A stretch of DNA of 64,000 nucleotides, from assembly GCA_010365215.1 (NCBI GenBank), contig JAAFGT010000025.1, positions 1 to 64,000 on the forward strand, written 5' to 3'. The translations under genes were made by a program, and so were the position numbers. Shown piece after piece: positions 41,586 through 49,215 of the stretch. Origin of the DNA: Acidipila sp. Lineage in GTDB: Bacteria > Acidobacteriota > Terriglobia > Acidiferrales > UBA7541. Position 1 is the stretch's first letter. The number at the start of each line of letters is the position of its first letter. Under the pieces are notes generated by a model. The model had not been told where the DNA came from and made no database searches. It saw only the letters and a list, made by a program, of their open reading frames with translations.

Positions 41586-41714
41586 GTGATTGAGCTTTGC
41601 GCATTTTTGTTTGGTGGACTTGTGAATGAATCCATTTGGAGCTTCGCTTGTGCCGCTCGTCTCGCCGCTACCGGCGGGGCACCGGCGGATAATGTTAAGC
41701 GGGTCTTCAAGTAA
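41586..41714 (+). CDS. Possible small membrane ORF (42 aa)
   Basis: A GTG at 41586 with AAGGCGG upstream opens MIELCAFLFGGLVNESIW and ends DNVKRVFK. The hydrophobic start resembles short phage membrane peptides. It overlaps the 5' end of the transglutaminase-like gene in another frame, which weakens the case for one of the two starts. Confidence 0.35.
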   Translation: MIELCAFLFGGLVNESIWSFACAARLAATGGAPADNVKRVFK

Positions 41715-42606
41715 TTCAGACACGGCAGCGACCATCGATCAAATGCAGAATTTGGTTACGCGGCACAAGCGTGACTTCGAAATTCGAAAGCTTATCAAAC
41801 AGTTCATTTTCAATTGCCCTCCTAAAAATTATTACTGCTACGTTCAGGCCGCGCACAACTTCTGTCGGGATCAGATAAGGTACGTTTTTGATCCCAATGG
41901 CGTGGAGTTGATCGAGAATCCAGTTCGGATTTTGGAATCTCGCGTAGCCGATTGTGACAGCATCGTGGTGCTCATGGCATCGCTTTGCGAGCAGATGGGT
42001 TTTCCGTGCCGGTTCGTGACGATCAGGGCGGACAAGCAGCGCCCCGGTGATTTCACTCATGTTTTTCTTGAGGTGAAAGTTCCCGGACGCGGCTGGGTTG
42101 GATCGGACCCGACGCAACCGGAACGTGAATTTGGTTGGAAGCCCGGTCCGGAATACGCGCGCAAGACGTGGCCTGCTTCGAAGGATATGGGCGAAGCTGG
42201 CCGGGAGAGCGATGAGATGGCTGGAATGGGTTTTTTCGGCGATCCTGATTTGGTCGGCGTGCAAACGACGCCCGGCGTCATCGTTGAAAAAGCTTGGCAG
42301 TGGCGTGATGAGCCGCGCCTGATCACGGCAACGCCGGATCAGATGGAGCTGCAGCCGTTCATCTCCGGTGAAGGCATCCCGGTGACTCCGCCGATCATGC
42401 CCGGCAACAGTTTTGTTTACGCCGATCAGGCGCAACAGATTTTCGACGAGCATGAAACGAACTTTCCGTCGGTGACGACGCATCTCCCGGCGAAGATGAC
42501 GATGCGCGCTGTTGCACCAACAACGCTCGGACAATTTTCTTCCATTCCTAAGTGGGCATGGTTGGCCGGAGCCGCCGCTTTGTTTCTTCTGTTGAGGAAG
42601 AAATAA
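41626..42606 (+). CDS. Transglutaminase-like protein with C-terminal membrane anchor (326 aa)
   Basis: The core Cys110 (RVADCDSIVVLMASL), His145 (FTHVFLEV) and Asp161 (WVGSDPTQP) form the transglutaminase/cysteine-protease triad in the right order and spacing. Residues 190-300 are Pro-rich, and the last 20 residues (WAWLAGAAALFLLLRKK) are one transmembrane helix with a basic end. The start could instead be the Met at 41692, which avoids the overlap with the small ORF. It could cross-link or process other virion proteins. Confidence 0.85.
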   Translation: MNPFGASLVPLVSPLPAGHRRIMLSGSSSNSDTAATIDQMQNLVTRHKRDFEIRKLIKQFIFNCPPKNYYCYVQAAHNFCRDQIRYVFDPNGVELIENPVRILESRVADCDSIVVLMASLCEQMGFPCRFVTIRADKQRPGDFTHVFLEVKVPGRGWVGSDPTQPEREFGWKPGPEYARKTWPASKDMGEAGRESDEMAGMGFFGDPDLVGVQTTPGVIVEKAWQWRDEPRLITATPDQMELQPFISGEGIPVTPPIMPGNSFVYADQAQQIFDEHETNFPSVTTHLPAKMTMRAVAPTTLGQFSSIPKWAWLAGAAALFLLLRKK

Positions 42607-42607
42607 A

Positions 42608-43225
42608 ATGCTTGGAGCTTTACCTGATCCGGTCGTTAAGGCAACGCTGTCTGAAATTTTGGACGGCACGACTGCATCGCAGTTGCACTCGATGAAGTCG
42701 AACAACTACGACGATCTGACGACGATCATGAAGTACACGGGAGACGCTGGTCAGCAGGTGCGTCAACTGGCGCAGCGGGCACTTGCCGCTAATTCGGCGG
42801 CGCGAACGTCGATTCAGCAAGCCATCGCGCAGTACTCGTCGATTGTCAGCTACATCGAGACAGCGTTTCGGTCACTGGGCCGCTCGGATTATCCGCCGCA
42901 GCTAAGTGGTATGGGAAGCATGGGAATTTTGGGTATCGACGATCTGTTCACAGCAATGGTTGCTGTTGGTGTTGCGACCGCCGTCATCGCCGGAATTTAC
43001 GCGATGATTGCGCTGATCAACACGGCACGCGGACACATTGATACCTCGCACAGTTTTATGGATCAGTTCACTGGAATCGTGGACGCGGCTACGCGCGCGA
43101 TCAAGGCAGCAGGCGACGCGGCGCTGCAAGGAAGTTCGGCGTTGACGACGGTGGCGATCATCGGCGCGATTGGTGTGGCCGCTTATTTCGCGTGGCCGAA
43201 AGCGAAGCAATACTTTGGGCGGTGA
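42608..43225 (+). CDS. Membrane protein (205 aa)
   Basis: Residues 1-95 form helices with many Ala/Ser; a central hydrophobic segment (FTAMVAVGVATAVIAGIYAM, about 113-135) and a C-terminal one (TTVAIIGAIGVAAYFAWP) give two membrane passes, with basic tail KAKQYFGR. One base separates it from the preceding stop. The motif SGMGSMGILGIDDL joins the set of GLG-like motifs in this block. Confidence 0.75.
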   Translation: MLGALPDPVVKATLSEILDGTTASQLHSMKSNNYDDLTTIMKYTGDAGQQVRQLAQRALAANSAARTSIQQAIAQYSSIVSYIETAFRSLGRSDYPPQLSGMGSMGILGIDDLFTAMVAVGVATAVIAGIYAMIALINTARGHIDTSHSFMDQFTGIVDAATRAIKAAGDAALQGSSALTTVAIIGAIGVAAYFAWPKAKQYFGR

Positions 43226-43228
43226 GAG

Positions 43229-43645
43229 ATGCCGTACAAAGATGCGAAGTACGATCATGAGTACGTTCGACCGAAGTCGCAGTTCGCCGTGAAGTCGTTC
43301 AGAACGATTTCAATTGGCGGTGGAAAGAAAATGATCGTCGGTTGTCCGCGTGGGAGTTGGAAAAAAGGTCGGTGCCGAGTTGGAATGAAGGGTGTGACTC
43401 TTCTGCGACCTAAGCTGGCGAACAACAACGGTAAGAAAGAGATGAAAATGCGCCGAAGACGCCGAAAGAGTTATTCAAAACGCCGCCGCAGCAGCCGCAA
43501 AGGCTACAGGCTGATGATGCGCAGAACGCGGCGCGGAAAGTGGACGTGCGCCCGGTCGGTCTACCGCAAGAAGCGGACGGCAAAGAAGGCGCAGACGAAG
43601 TACAAGGCACGCGGCTGGAAAATCGTCACCATCCGAAAGGCGTAA
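43229..43645 (+). CDS. Highly basic DNA-binding protein (138 aa)
   Basis: About a third of residues are Lys/Arg. The N-terminal 65 residues are a small domain (GGGKKMIVGCPRGSWKKGRC); the rest is Arg/Lys repeats (MRRRRRKSYSKRRRSSRKGY) and a C-terminal WKIVTIRKA strand. Composition fits a virion DNA-condensing protein. No enzyme motif. Confidence 0.75.
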   Translation: MPYKDAKYDHEYVRPKSQFAVKSFRTISIGGGKKMIVGCPRGSWKKGRCRVGMKGVTLLRPKLANNNGKKEMKMRRRRRKSYSKRRRSSRKGYRLMMRRTRRGKWTCARSVYRKKRTAKKAQTKYKARGWKIVTIRKA

Positions 43646-43648
43646 GTC

Positions 43649-44464
43649 ATGGCTCGACGACGCAAAAAATACACTGTGGCTACAGCACCGCGAAGTCTGC
43701 GGTTGAAGTGGCTCAAGAAAGCACAGCGCAAGCGCAAGTACCTCGCGCGTTGCCGCTCGCAGCTTGGGCTGGGCTCGCAGTATACGCGTAAGTCGTATCC
43801 GACGCCGAGACACACGGTCGCGTTTCGACCGCCGACATACCGCACGAAGACACGGTCGTGGAAGTCACCGTGGGGGACTGCTGTGCGGGTCGAACCGCAT
43901 CTCATCACGCCACGGTACGTTGCCGGGCATGAAGATTTGCCGACCATGAATCCGCAGCGCCACTCCAGCCAAGTTCGCGCGGGTGACAGGGTGACCGTGG
44001 TCGGAGAAAACGGAAAGCTTGTGACGGGGCGGGCCGTGATGCCGTCTTCGTCGGGGGGATGGGTGATCAACACTGGTGGCCGTTACGGATCACCACTGAT
44101 CGCTGACGAGAGCAACATCACGAGAGTTTCTTCTGGGCGTACTCGCGCCCGTAATCCAGAGTTACTTGTTGTGTCGAATCCGGCACAGCCTAGAAGGAGG
44201 AAGTCCGCAATGCGAAGACGTCGACGTCGGAACAGTTGGAAAGGCAATCGCCGGGGACACCGGATCGCTGCGCTGAAGGGATGGCGCAAGCGTCGTCACA
44301 GCCGGAAGGGCAGTCGCCGGGCGAGCCGCCGCAGCCGGAAGGGCAGTCGCCGCCGGGGGAGTCGCCGCAGTAAACGCTTTCGCACTTACAAAGCGGCGGT
44401 ACGCGCCCTCGGTGTCAAGGCGGGTGCAAAGGCGTGGAACAAATCGAAGCGTTCGCGCCGGTAA
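43649..44464 (+). CDS. Protamine-like protein with SH3/KOW-type domain (271 aa)
   Basis: Basic head (MARRRKKYTVATAPRSLRLK), a middle domain with VRAGDRVTVVGENGKLVTGR resembling a KOW/SH3 barrel, and an 80-residue Arg/Lys/Ser tail (RKGSRRASRRSRKGSRRRG). It should bind DNA without sequence preference. The tail is also preceded by its own strong ribosome site (see 44210). Confidence 0.75.
   Translation: MARRRKKYTVATAPRSLRLKWLKKAQRKRKYLARCRSQLGLGSQYTRKSYPTPRHTVAFRPPTYRTKTRSWKSPWGTAVRVEPHLITPRYVAGHEDLPTMNPQRHSSQVRAGDRVTVVGENGKLVTGRAVMPSSSGGWVINTGGRYGSPLIADESNITRVSSGRTRARNPELLVVSNPAQPRRRKSAMRRRRRRNSWKGNRRGHRIAALKGWRKRRHSRKGSRRASRRSRKGSRRRGSRRSKRFRTYKAAVRALGVKAGAKAWNKSKRSRR
44210..44464 (+). CDS. 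Internal in-frame start giving an 84-aa protamine-like product
   Basis: Inside the preceding gene, AAGGAGG lies 9 bases before an in-frame ATG at 44210 (codon 188). The product would be the Arg/Lys-rich tail alone, starting MRRRRRRNSWKG. Similar GAAGGAGG sites start the neighbouring Arg-rich gene at 46282, which makes real internal initiation likely. Confidence 0.5.
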   Translation: MRRRRRRNSWKGNRRGHRIAALKGWRKRRHSRKGSRRASRRSRKGSRRRGSRRSKRFRTYKAAVRALGVKAGAKAWNKSKRSRR

Positions 44465-44486
44465 ATCGGCTGAACAGTATCTTTCG

Positions 44487-45149
44487 ATGCTGCAGCAGTT
44501 GAGGCACACAAAAGGGAAAGCAAAAACCAGACTGAGAGCGCGAGCCAGTGCTCTCCGAAAACGGATGATCGCGGCGAACAGTTGGCACGCCGAAGACGGT
44601 CAGCCGAAGAAAAAGTTCAACCGGAAACTCTTCGATAAGATGCCTGCGGCTTACAAAGCAGATTACGAAGAGGTGGCGCGAACGAACGAGGGACGGAAGG
44701 CGTTACGAAGGTACTCCAGTTTCACGGGCCTTCCCTTCCCTCCTGAAATCATTCGCGGTCCGGGCAAGAAAATTCTGGTTGGGATGGGCCGGAGTCCTGA
44801 AGTGCAGCTCGCGGATGGTGACGCTCGAAGCGTTCACAAAATCAAGCGCGTGAAGCAAAGCAGGAAGCTGGCGGCAACGGATGCGGACGGAAAGCGGATT
44901 TACATTCTGAACAAAAGCCAGCGCCGTGATGCTGGCAAGAAACTCAGATTTGCTGGATACGCGCCCGAAACGCATTACGTGCTAACACCCGGCGAAGAGA
45001 AAGCCGGAACGTTCAAGAAAGGTAAGTACTGGATTCACAGCCATAGCGACGAGGGCGGCAAGTGGCCCAAGGCGTATGCAGACCAGTACGGAAATCTCGT
45101 GTACGCCCGTGGTACCTACCGGGTTGGCAAATGGATCAGGAGAAACTGA
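44487..45149 (+). CDS. Hypothetical basic protein (220 aa)
   Basis: I use the ATG at 44487; a GTG at 44412 is in frame and would overlap the previous gene by 53 bases. Neither has a clear ribosome site. The protein is basic, with helices (KTRLRARASALRKRMIAANS) and a C-terminal beta region (GTFKKGKYWIHSHSDEGGKW). Soluble. Unknown, probably a virion or DNA-associated protein by context. Confidence 0.65.
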   Translation: MLQQLRHTKGKAKTRLRARASALRKRMIAANSWHAEDGQPKKKFNRKLFDKMPAAYKADYEEVARTNEGRKALRRYSSFTGLPFPPEIIRGPGKKILVGMGRSPEVQLADGDARSVHKIKRVKQSRKLAATDADGKRIYILNKSQRRDAGKKLRFAGYAPETHYVLTPGEEKAGTFKKGKYWIHSHSDEGGKWPKAYADQYGNLVYARGTYRVGKWIRRN

Positions 45150-45150
45150 C

Positions 45151-46227
45151 ATGTTCGCATTCCTTTTGAATCCCGGTGGCCGAAAAGCCAAGCGTCGTCG
45201 ACGTCGGAGCCGGGGCCGACGCATGAAGGTTTGTTACACACGCCGGAGCAGTCGCCGGTCGCGCCGTGGCCGCAAGGCCAAGAAGTACGGTCGCCGTCGG
45301 AGCAGTCGCCGGTCGCGCCGGTGGTCGTCCACGACCGCTCGTCGCATGTGGCACGGTCGCGCTTCACCGGCGCTGCGTGCTTCGCGCGCCGCGTACGCCG
45401 CTGAGCAGGCCGACCGTCTGCCGTCCGCGTCAGAACGGGGTTACCGTTCGGTCGCGAACAACGGCAAACGTCGCCGCCGGTCACGTCGCCGCAACACCAC
45501 GTGGGTGCCGCAGTTCGCCACCAATCCGTACTGGGCACCGCAGTTTGCGATGAACCCGAGCGGTGTTCTCCGCAGCGTGAAGTCGGGTTTCAATTTGAAG
45601 TTGCTGACCGGTGCGGTTCCGGTAGCGGTCGGGTTCTTCGGCAACATGGCGCTTGCCAGCACCGTTTCGAGTTACCTGCCGAGCATGCTGCAGGGAAATC
45701 TCGGACAGGCTCTGGTCGGAGCTGCGACTGCGGGATTGCTCGGATTCGCGGTTCATTTCGTTTCGCCACGGCACGCGGTTCCTGTCGCGTTCGGCGGCGT
45801 ACTCGAAGTGATGGTGTCCACGATTCGGCAGTATATCATGCCGGTTGTGTCTCATGCGACCAGCGGCATCGCCGATTACATCACACGCGGTGATGCAGCG
45901 GCGGCACGCAGTCTCGGATGCATGAACGGCGGATGCGGCGGGATGGGTCTCGTCAATGCCAGTTACGTCGCGGGGAACTGGGTGACGGGCAGGACACCGC
46001 AGTCGTTCGCGGCGATGAATCCGTTCGAACTGGGAAGCGATTTCACGCAGCCGATCACGCCGGAAGACCTGACGCCGCAGCTCGATTACGCGCAGCAGGG
46101 TTTGGAAGGTTTCGGCGATTACTTGACGGTGCAGAACGCCGCCAATGCGCGCCCTCTCGGTTATCTGGGGCACACGGGAAATGATTTCGCAATTGAAGGC
46201 ACGGCGACCGATGAACTCGGAAGCTAA
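45151..46227 (+). CDS. Arg-rich arm fused to membrane domain (358 aa, paralogue of next)
   Basis: CAGGAG is 8 bases before the ATG at 45151. Residues 10-120 are packed with Arg/Lys/Ser (KRRRRRSRGRRMKVCYTRR), partly from a 23-bp DNA repeat (45244 and 45298). Residues 150-250 hold three hydrophobic Gly-rich segments, ending VPVAFGGVLEVMVSTIRQYI. The C-terminal part is soluble, with Cys in LGCMNGGCGGMG and the tail YLTVQNAANARPLGYLG. It would tie DNA to a membrane. Confidence 0.8.
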   Translation: MFAFLLNPGGRKAKRRRRRSRGRRMKVCYTRRSSRRSRRGRKAKKYGRRRSSRRSRRWSSTTARRMWHGRASPALRASRAAYAAEQADRLPSASERGYRSVANNGKRRRRSRRRNTTWVPQFATNPYWAPQFAMNPSGVLRSVKSGFNLKLLTGAVPVAVGFFGNMALASTVSSYLPSMLQGNLGQALVGAATAGLLGFAVHFVSPRHAVPVAFGGVLEVMVSTIRQYIMPVVSHATSGIADYITRGDAAAARSLGCMNGGCGGMGLVNASYVAGNWVTGRTPQSFAAMNPFELGSDFTQPITPEDLTPQLDYAQQGLEGFGDYLTVQNAANARPLGYLGHTGNDFAIEGTATDELGS

Positions 46228-46281
46228 GCTGGGACCGTCGCGCACTGTGGCGTGAGGTTTTTTCTGGGAAGGAGGCTAGGA

Positions 46282-46941
46282 ATGGTTTACTTTTCGAATC
46301 GAAGACGCCGCAGCCGCAAGAGCCGACGGGGTGTCTCTCGCAATCGGCGTCATCGTCATTACAACCGTCGTCGGCGCTCGTCAAAGGGTCGTCGCCGGAG
46401 TCACAACCGTCGGCACCACCGGAGCCGTCGCCGGAACGGAGTGGCGATGTCGGGCGGTTCGCTGAGTTCGCCAATGTCGGCGGCGAAGTACGGGTTCAGT
46501 TTGCCGACCGCCAAAAAAGCGCTGATGGTCGGCGCAGGCATGATCGGCAACGCGTGGTTGTCCGGCTTCGTCGGGGGTTTCCTGCCGTCCGTCGTTTCCT
46601 CGACGCCGTTCAACTACGTGCTCGGTCTGGGCACCGCCGGTCTGCTCGGTCTCGGCACCGCGATGATTTCGCGGAGTGCGGCCATCCCCGTGGCCTTCGG
46701 CGGCGTCGTCCAAGTCGTCGTGGATGCGATGCGTCAGTACGTCCTGCCGCTCGTCGCTCCGTACATTCCGGGCATGCACGGCATGATGGGTCTGGATGAC
46801 TATCTGACGCCGATGAATGCCGCGAACGCTCGCCCGCTCGGCTACATGGGGGATTACTTGACCCCGATGAACGCCGCGCAGGCACGCCCGCTCGGCGACA
46901 TGAATGACGCGTACTTCACGGAAGAACTCGCGGGACTGTAA
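46282..46941 (+). CDS. Arg-rich arm fused to membrane domain (219 aa, paralogue of previous)
   Basis: GGAAGGAGG is 6 bases before the ATG at 46282; the upstream GTG extension is rejected. Residues 5-58 are nearly all Arg/Ser/His/Asn (RRRRSRKSRRGVSRNRRHRH). Residues 75-175 match the preceding protein: VGAGMIGNAWLSGFVGGF, LGLGTAGLLGLGTAMI and IPVAFGGVVQVVVDAMRQYV. The C-terminus has the repeated unit DYLTPMNAANARPLG. Same architecture as its neighbour with a shorter soluble tail. Confidence 0.82.
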   Translation: MVYFSNRRRRSRKSRRGVSRNRRHRHYNRRRRSSKGRRRSHNRRHHRSRRRNGVAMSGGSLSSPMSAAKYGFSLPTAKKALMVGAGMIGNAWLSGFVGGFLPSVVSSTPFNYVLGLGTAGLLGLGTAMISRSAAIPVAFGGVVQVVVDAMRQYVLPLVAPYIPGMHGMMGLDDYLTPMNAANARPLGYMGDYLTPMNAAQARPLGDMNDAYFTEELAGL

Positions 46942-47047
46942 TAGTTCCGCAACCCCGTGATCGCATTGGGCGATCACGGCACGAAAACGAGATGTTGAAG
47001 CGGGCCACGAAACCCGATCTTCTTCACTCAGCGAAAGGAAACATACC
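46942..47047 (+). promoter_or_regulatory. Leader of candidate capsid gene with stable hairpin
   Basis: A 10-bp perfect stem CCGTGATCGC/GCGATCACGG (46955-46964, 46970-46979) follows the preceding stop, without a U-run. Then GCGAAAGGAAACATACC gives a strong ribosome site for the ATG at 47048. The hairpin may stabilise a separate abundant transcript. No promoter is clear. Confidence 0.5.
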
Positions 47048-47716
47048 ATGGGTGTCATGGGTCAAGCGGCTCCGGTGATTGCTGCAGCGGGAAATTTCCC
47101 TGCCAATTACCCGTATGCCTACAGTCAGCCTCTCCCGTCCGCGTTGCTGCGCCCTCTCCAGCAGCCGCTGTACGACACGGAAGTCATCCCGGCGGCAGGT
47201 ACGCCGATTGAACTCGTGTTCTTCCAGCGCCAGCTCGGTCAGACCACGGCGTTCGGCGGCATCACGAAGACGGAAGCGGAAACCAACATCCAGCAGCCCG
47301 GCCAGCTCGCGAACCCGCTGGAGTTCTCGTTGTTCGGTTTCCTGTTCGAAGTCGCGCCCGCGATGTCGCTGGCCGACTTTCAGCAGGTTTACACGGCGTC
47401 GGCGTTCATCTTCACGTACACCGGCAACCGCGTCTACCTGTCAATCCCGACGACGCGCATTCCGCAGGGAGTGAGCGCCGAAGGTTTCGCGGCAACGACG
47501 GTCGCTGCAACCACGTTGGCCGTGGTTCACAACGGCGTCGGGCACATTTCGAACTTCTACAAGTTCACCATCGGTCGCAGCGCGCTGCGCATTCGCCCGA
47601 CGGAATCGTTTCAGGCCCGCATCCGCTGGCCGAACGGTGCCCCGACGATCGCCGGAACGGCGTTTACCACGCGCCTGCGCGTCTACATCACCGGCCTGCA
47701 GTGGACGCCGCTCTGA
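47048..47716 (+). CDS. Candidate major capsid protein, beta-rich (222 aa)
   Basis: Nearly all beta: segments GTPIELVFFQRQLGQTTAFG, AFIFTYTGNRVYLSIPTTRI and TTRLRVYITGLQWTPL, with no Cys and little charge. Its isolated expression unit (hairpin leader with AAAGGAAA ribosome site, palindromic terminator downstream) suggests high abundance. The C-terminal part shares the beta module of the following genes. I infer a jelly-roll capsid protein; this is not proven by homology. Confidence 0.65.
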   Translation: MGVMGQAAPVIAAAGNFPANYPYAYSQPLPSALLRPLQQPLYDTEVIPAAGTPIELVFFQRQLGQTTAFGGITKTEAETNIQQPGQLANPLEFSLFGFLFEVAPAMSLADFQQVYTASAFIFTYTGNRVYLSIPTTRIPQGVSAEGFAATTVAATTLAVVHNGVGHISNFYKFTIGRSALRIRPTESFQARIRWPNGAPTIAGTAFTTRLRVYITGLQWTPL

Positions 47717-47745
47717 TCGTTCTGTTCTTTTCAAGTTCATGGTTT

Positions 47746-47765
47746 GGGGGTCGACGTCGACCCCC
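47746..47765 (+). terminator. Palindromic terminator-like hairpin
   Basis: GGGGGTCGACGTCGACCCCC is a perfect 20-bp palindrome about 30 bases after the stop at 47716; TTTT follows 8 bases later. Likely ends or limits the capsid-gene transcript. Confidence 0.6.
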
Positions 47766-47829
47766 GAGCCAGTTTTAAAAATCACCTGATCACCGCAAAA
47801 AAAGGAGATACCTCTGTGTCAAAGAGGTG

Positions 47830-48126
47830 ATGCAGGCGGGACAGCAGCTTGTCAGTGCGAAAAAAGTGTTGTTGAACGGGCGAATGTTTCGGTCGCTGGC
47901 GTACTTGAAGCTTGATTCGCCGCTCGAAACACTCATTAAAATGTGGCTGTTAAACAACGGAGTGCACGCGTTTTTGGATTGGCGTTTGTTCTACGCGTTC
48001 AATGAGAAGATAGAAATCTTGGACATCAATCAGGCTTGTCATAGCATGGTGATGGCTGGGTTTTTAACGATGGACGCTGAGTGGTTTAATCCAGTAGCTG
48101 ATGGGTACACGTATAAAGTTGTTTGA
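47830..48126 (+). CDS. Hypothetical protein (98 aa)
   Basis: The ATG at 47830 follows AGAGGTG; a GTG one codon earlier is possible. A tiny frame GTG-S-K-R-stop (47815-47829) lies between a better AAAGGAGA site and this start, so translation may be by reinitiation. The protein is helical and partly hydrophobic (PLETLIKMWLLNNGVHAFLD). Unknown. Confidence 0.6.
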   Translation: MQAGQQLVSAKKVLLNGRMFRSLAYLKLDSPLETLIKMWLLNNGVHAFLDWRLFYAFNEKIEILDINQACHSMVMAGFLTMDAEWFNPVADGYTYKVV

Positions 48127-48192
48127 AACACCCGATAGACGGCACGCGGAACAGTACCCGTGCAGATGACAAGTGAATAGGAAACCACGACC

Positions 48193-49212
48193 ATGATTCC
48201 ACGATGGATCAACGGTAAGGATGGATCGGTCTCTCTCAACGACCTGATCCGGTACGTCAAGGGCGGCTTTTTAGTCCCCGAACAATCCCGAACCCCTCTT
48301 ATTATTCCCGCTGCTGTTTCAGCCACGGTTCCGAGGTCAGCTCCGTCTCTCGTGATCGAAGCTCCTTCTGACTCAGTCGCGGAAATTTTCTCGTTCGTCG
48401 GCGAGCAGGACACAGGCGTTGATCCCGACGTGGCCGCGCGCATGACGTGTCAGATCACCGATGTCGCTTTCCGTCGCCGGTTGATGAACAAGCACATTCC
48501 GGCGCAGCATATTTTCGGCGGTGCTGGCGTGAACGGTTCCGGCGGAGTTCCCGGATACTTTCCGTTGTTTCTGCGCGAAAGTATTTTGCTGGAACAACAG
48601 CAGACGATGCTGTTCGATTTCAACAACAACTCCATCGCGGGTCCGACCGCTTTCCGGTTCATGCTGGAGCAGCGCAAGTTCCAGAGCACGAGCCTGACGC
48701 GCGATCTCGTCACCAACTACATCAAAAATCAGCGCTTCCGAAAGACGCTGCTGCAGCCGTATTTCATCGGCCAAGACGGCAATGTAAATTTGCCGGTTGG
48801 ACGGCAGGGACTGCTGACGTTCACGAACACGCGGTCGAGCTACTTCATTTGGCTCGGCACAGCGGCGACGTTCATCGTCAACGGCGCGGGTGGCGGAAAC
48901 CTCGTCGAAGGTTTTGCGGTGACCATGTTCGACGCGAAGACGCAGCGCCCACTTCAAAACCAACCCGTTGTTCGCTCGTGCTGCACCGGCAGCGCAGGAT
49001 TGCCGTACCAGAATCCGACCGGTTTGATTTTGGAACCCGACACATGCATGCAGTGGCAAGTTCAGAATCTGGTCACCGGCGGCGGAACATCCATCGACAT
49101 TTTCGTTACCTTGATCGGTGCGCTGAGCTACACGCTTGAGAATCCGTTCGAAACGCCAATGCGGGGTGTACAGGTAGCCGATCCGTCAGCGGCAAGCTAC
49201 GGAGCGCCATAA
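48193..49212 (+). CDS. Beta-rich virion protein with two modules (339 aa)
   Basis: Two similar beta-rich modules: residues 60-165 (ending MLFDFNNNSIAGPTAFRFML) and 205-318 (ending CMQWQVQNLVTGGGTS, IDIFVTLIGALSY). The same pattern is seen in the next two genes. Cys pair in RSCCTGS. No membrane segment. It fits a double beta-sandwich capsid or vertex protein, by architecture only. Confidence 0.65.
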   Translation: MIPRWINGKDGSVSLNDLIRYVKGGFLVPEQSRTPLIIPAAVSATVPRSAPSLVIEAPSDSVAEIFSFVGEQDTGVDPDVAARMTCQITDVAFRRRLMNKHIPAQHIFGGAGVNGSGGVPGYFPLFLRESILLEQQQTMLFDFNNNSIAGPTAFRFMLEQRKFQSTSLTRDLVTNYIKNQRFRKTLLQPYFIGQDGNVNLPVGRQGLLTFTNTRSSYFIWLGTAATFIVNGAGGGNLVEGFAVTMFDAKTQRPLQNQPVVRSCCTGSAGLPYQNPTGLILEPDTCMQWQVQNLVTGGGTSIDIFVTLIGALSYTLENPFETPMRGVQVADPSAASYGAP

Positions 49213-49215
49213 GCC

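Noticed and set aside
41506-41589. 27-codon frame between the zinc finger gene and the transglutaminase-like gene
   Set aside because: No ribosome site and no recognisable composition.
42608-43225. Holin assignment for the two-helix membrane protein
   Set aside because: Its length, position among virion-type genes and basic tail fit the membrane virion series better, and no endolysin is adjacent.
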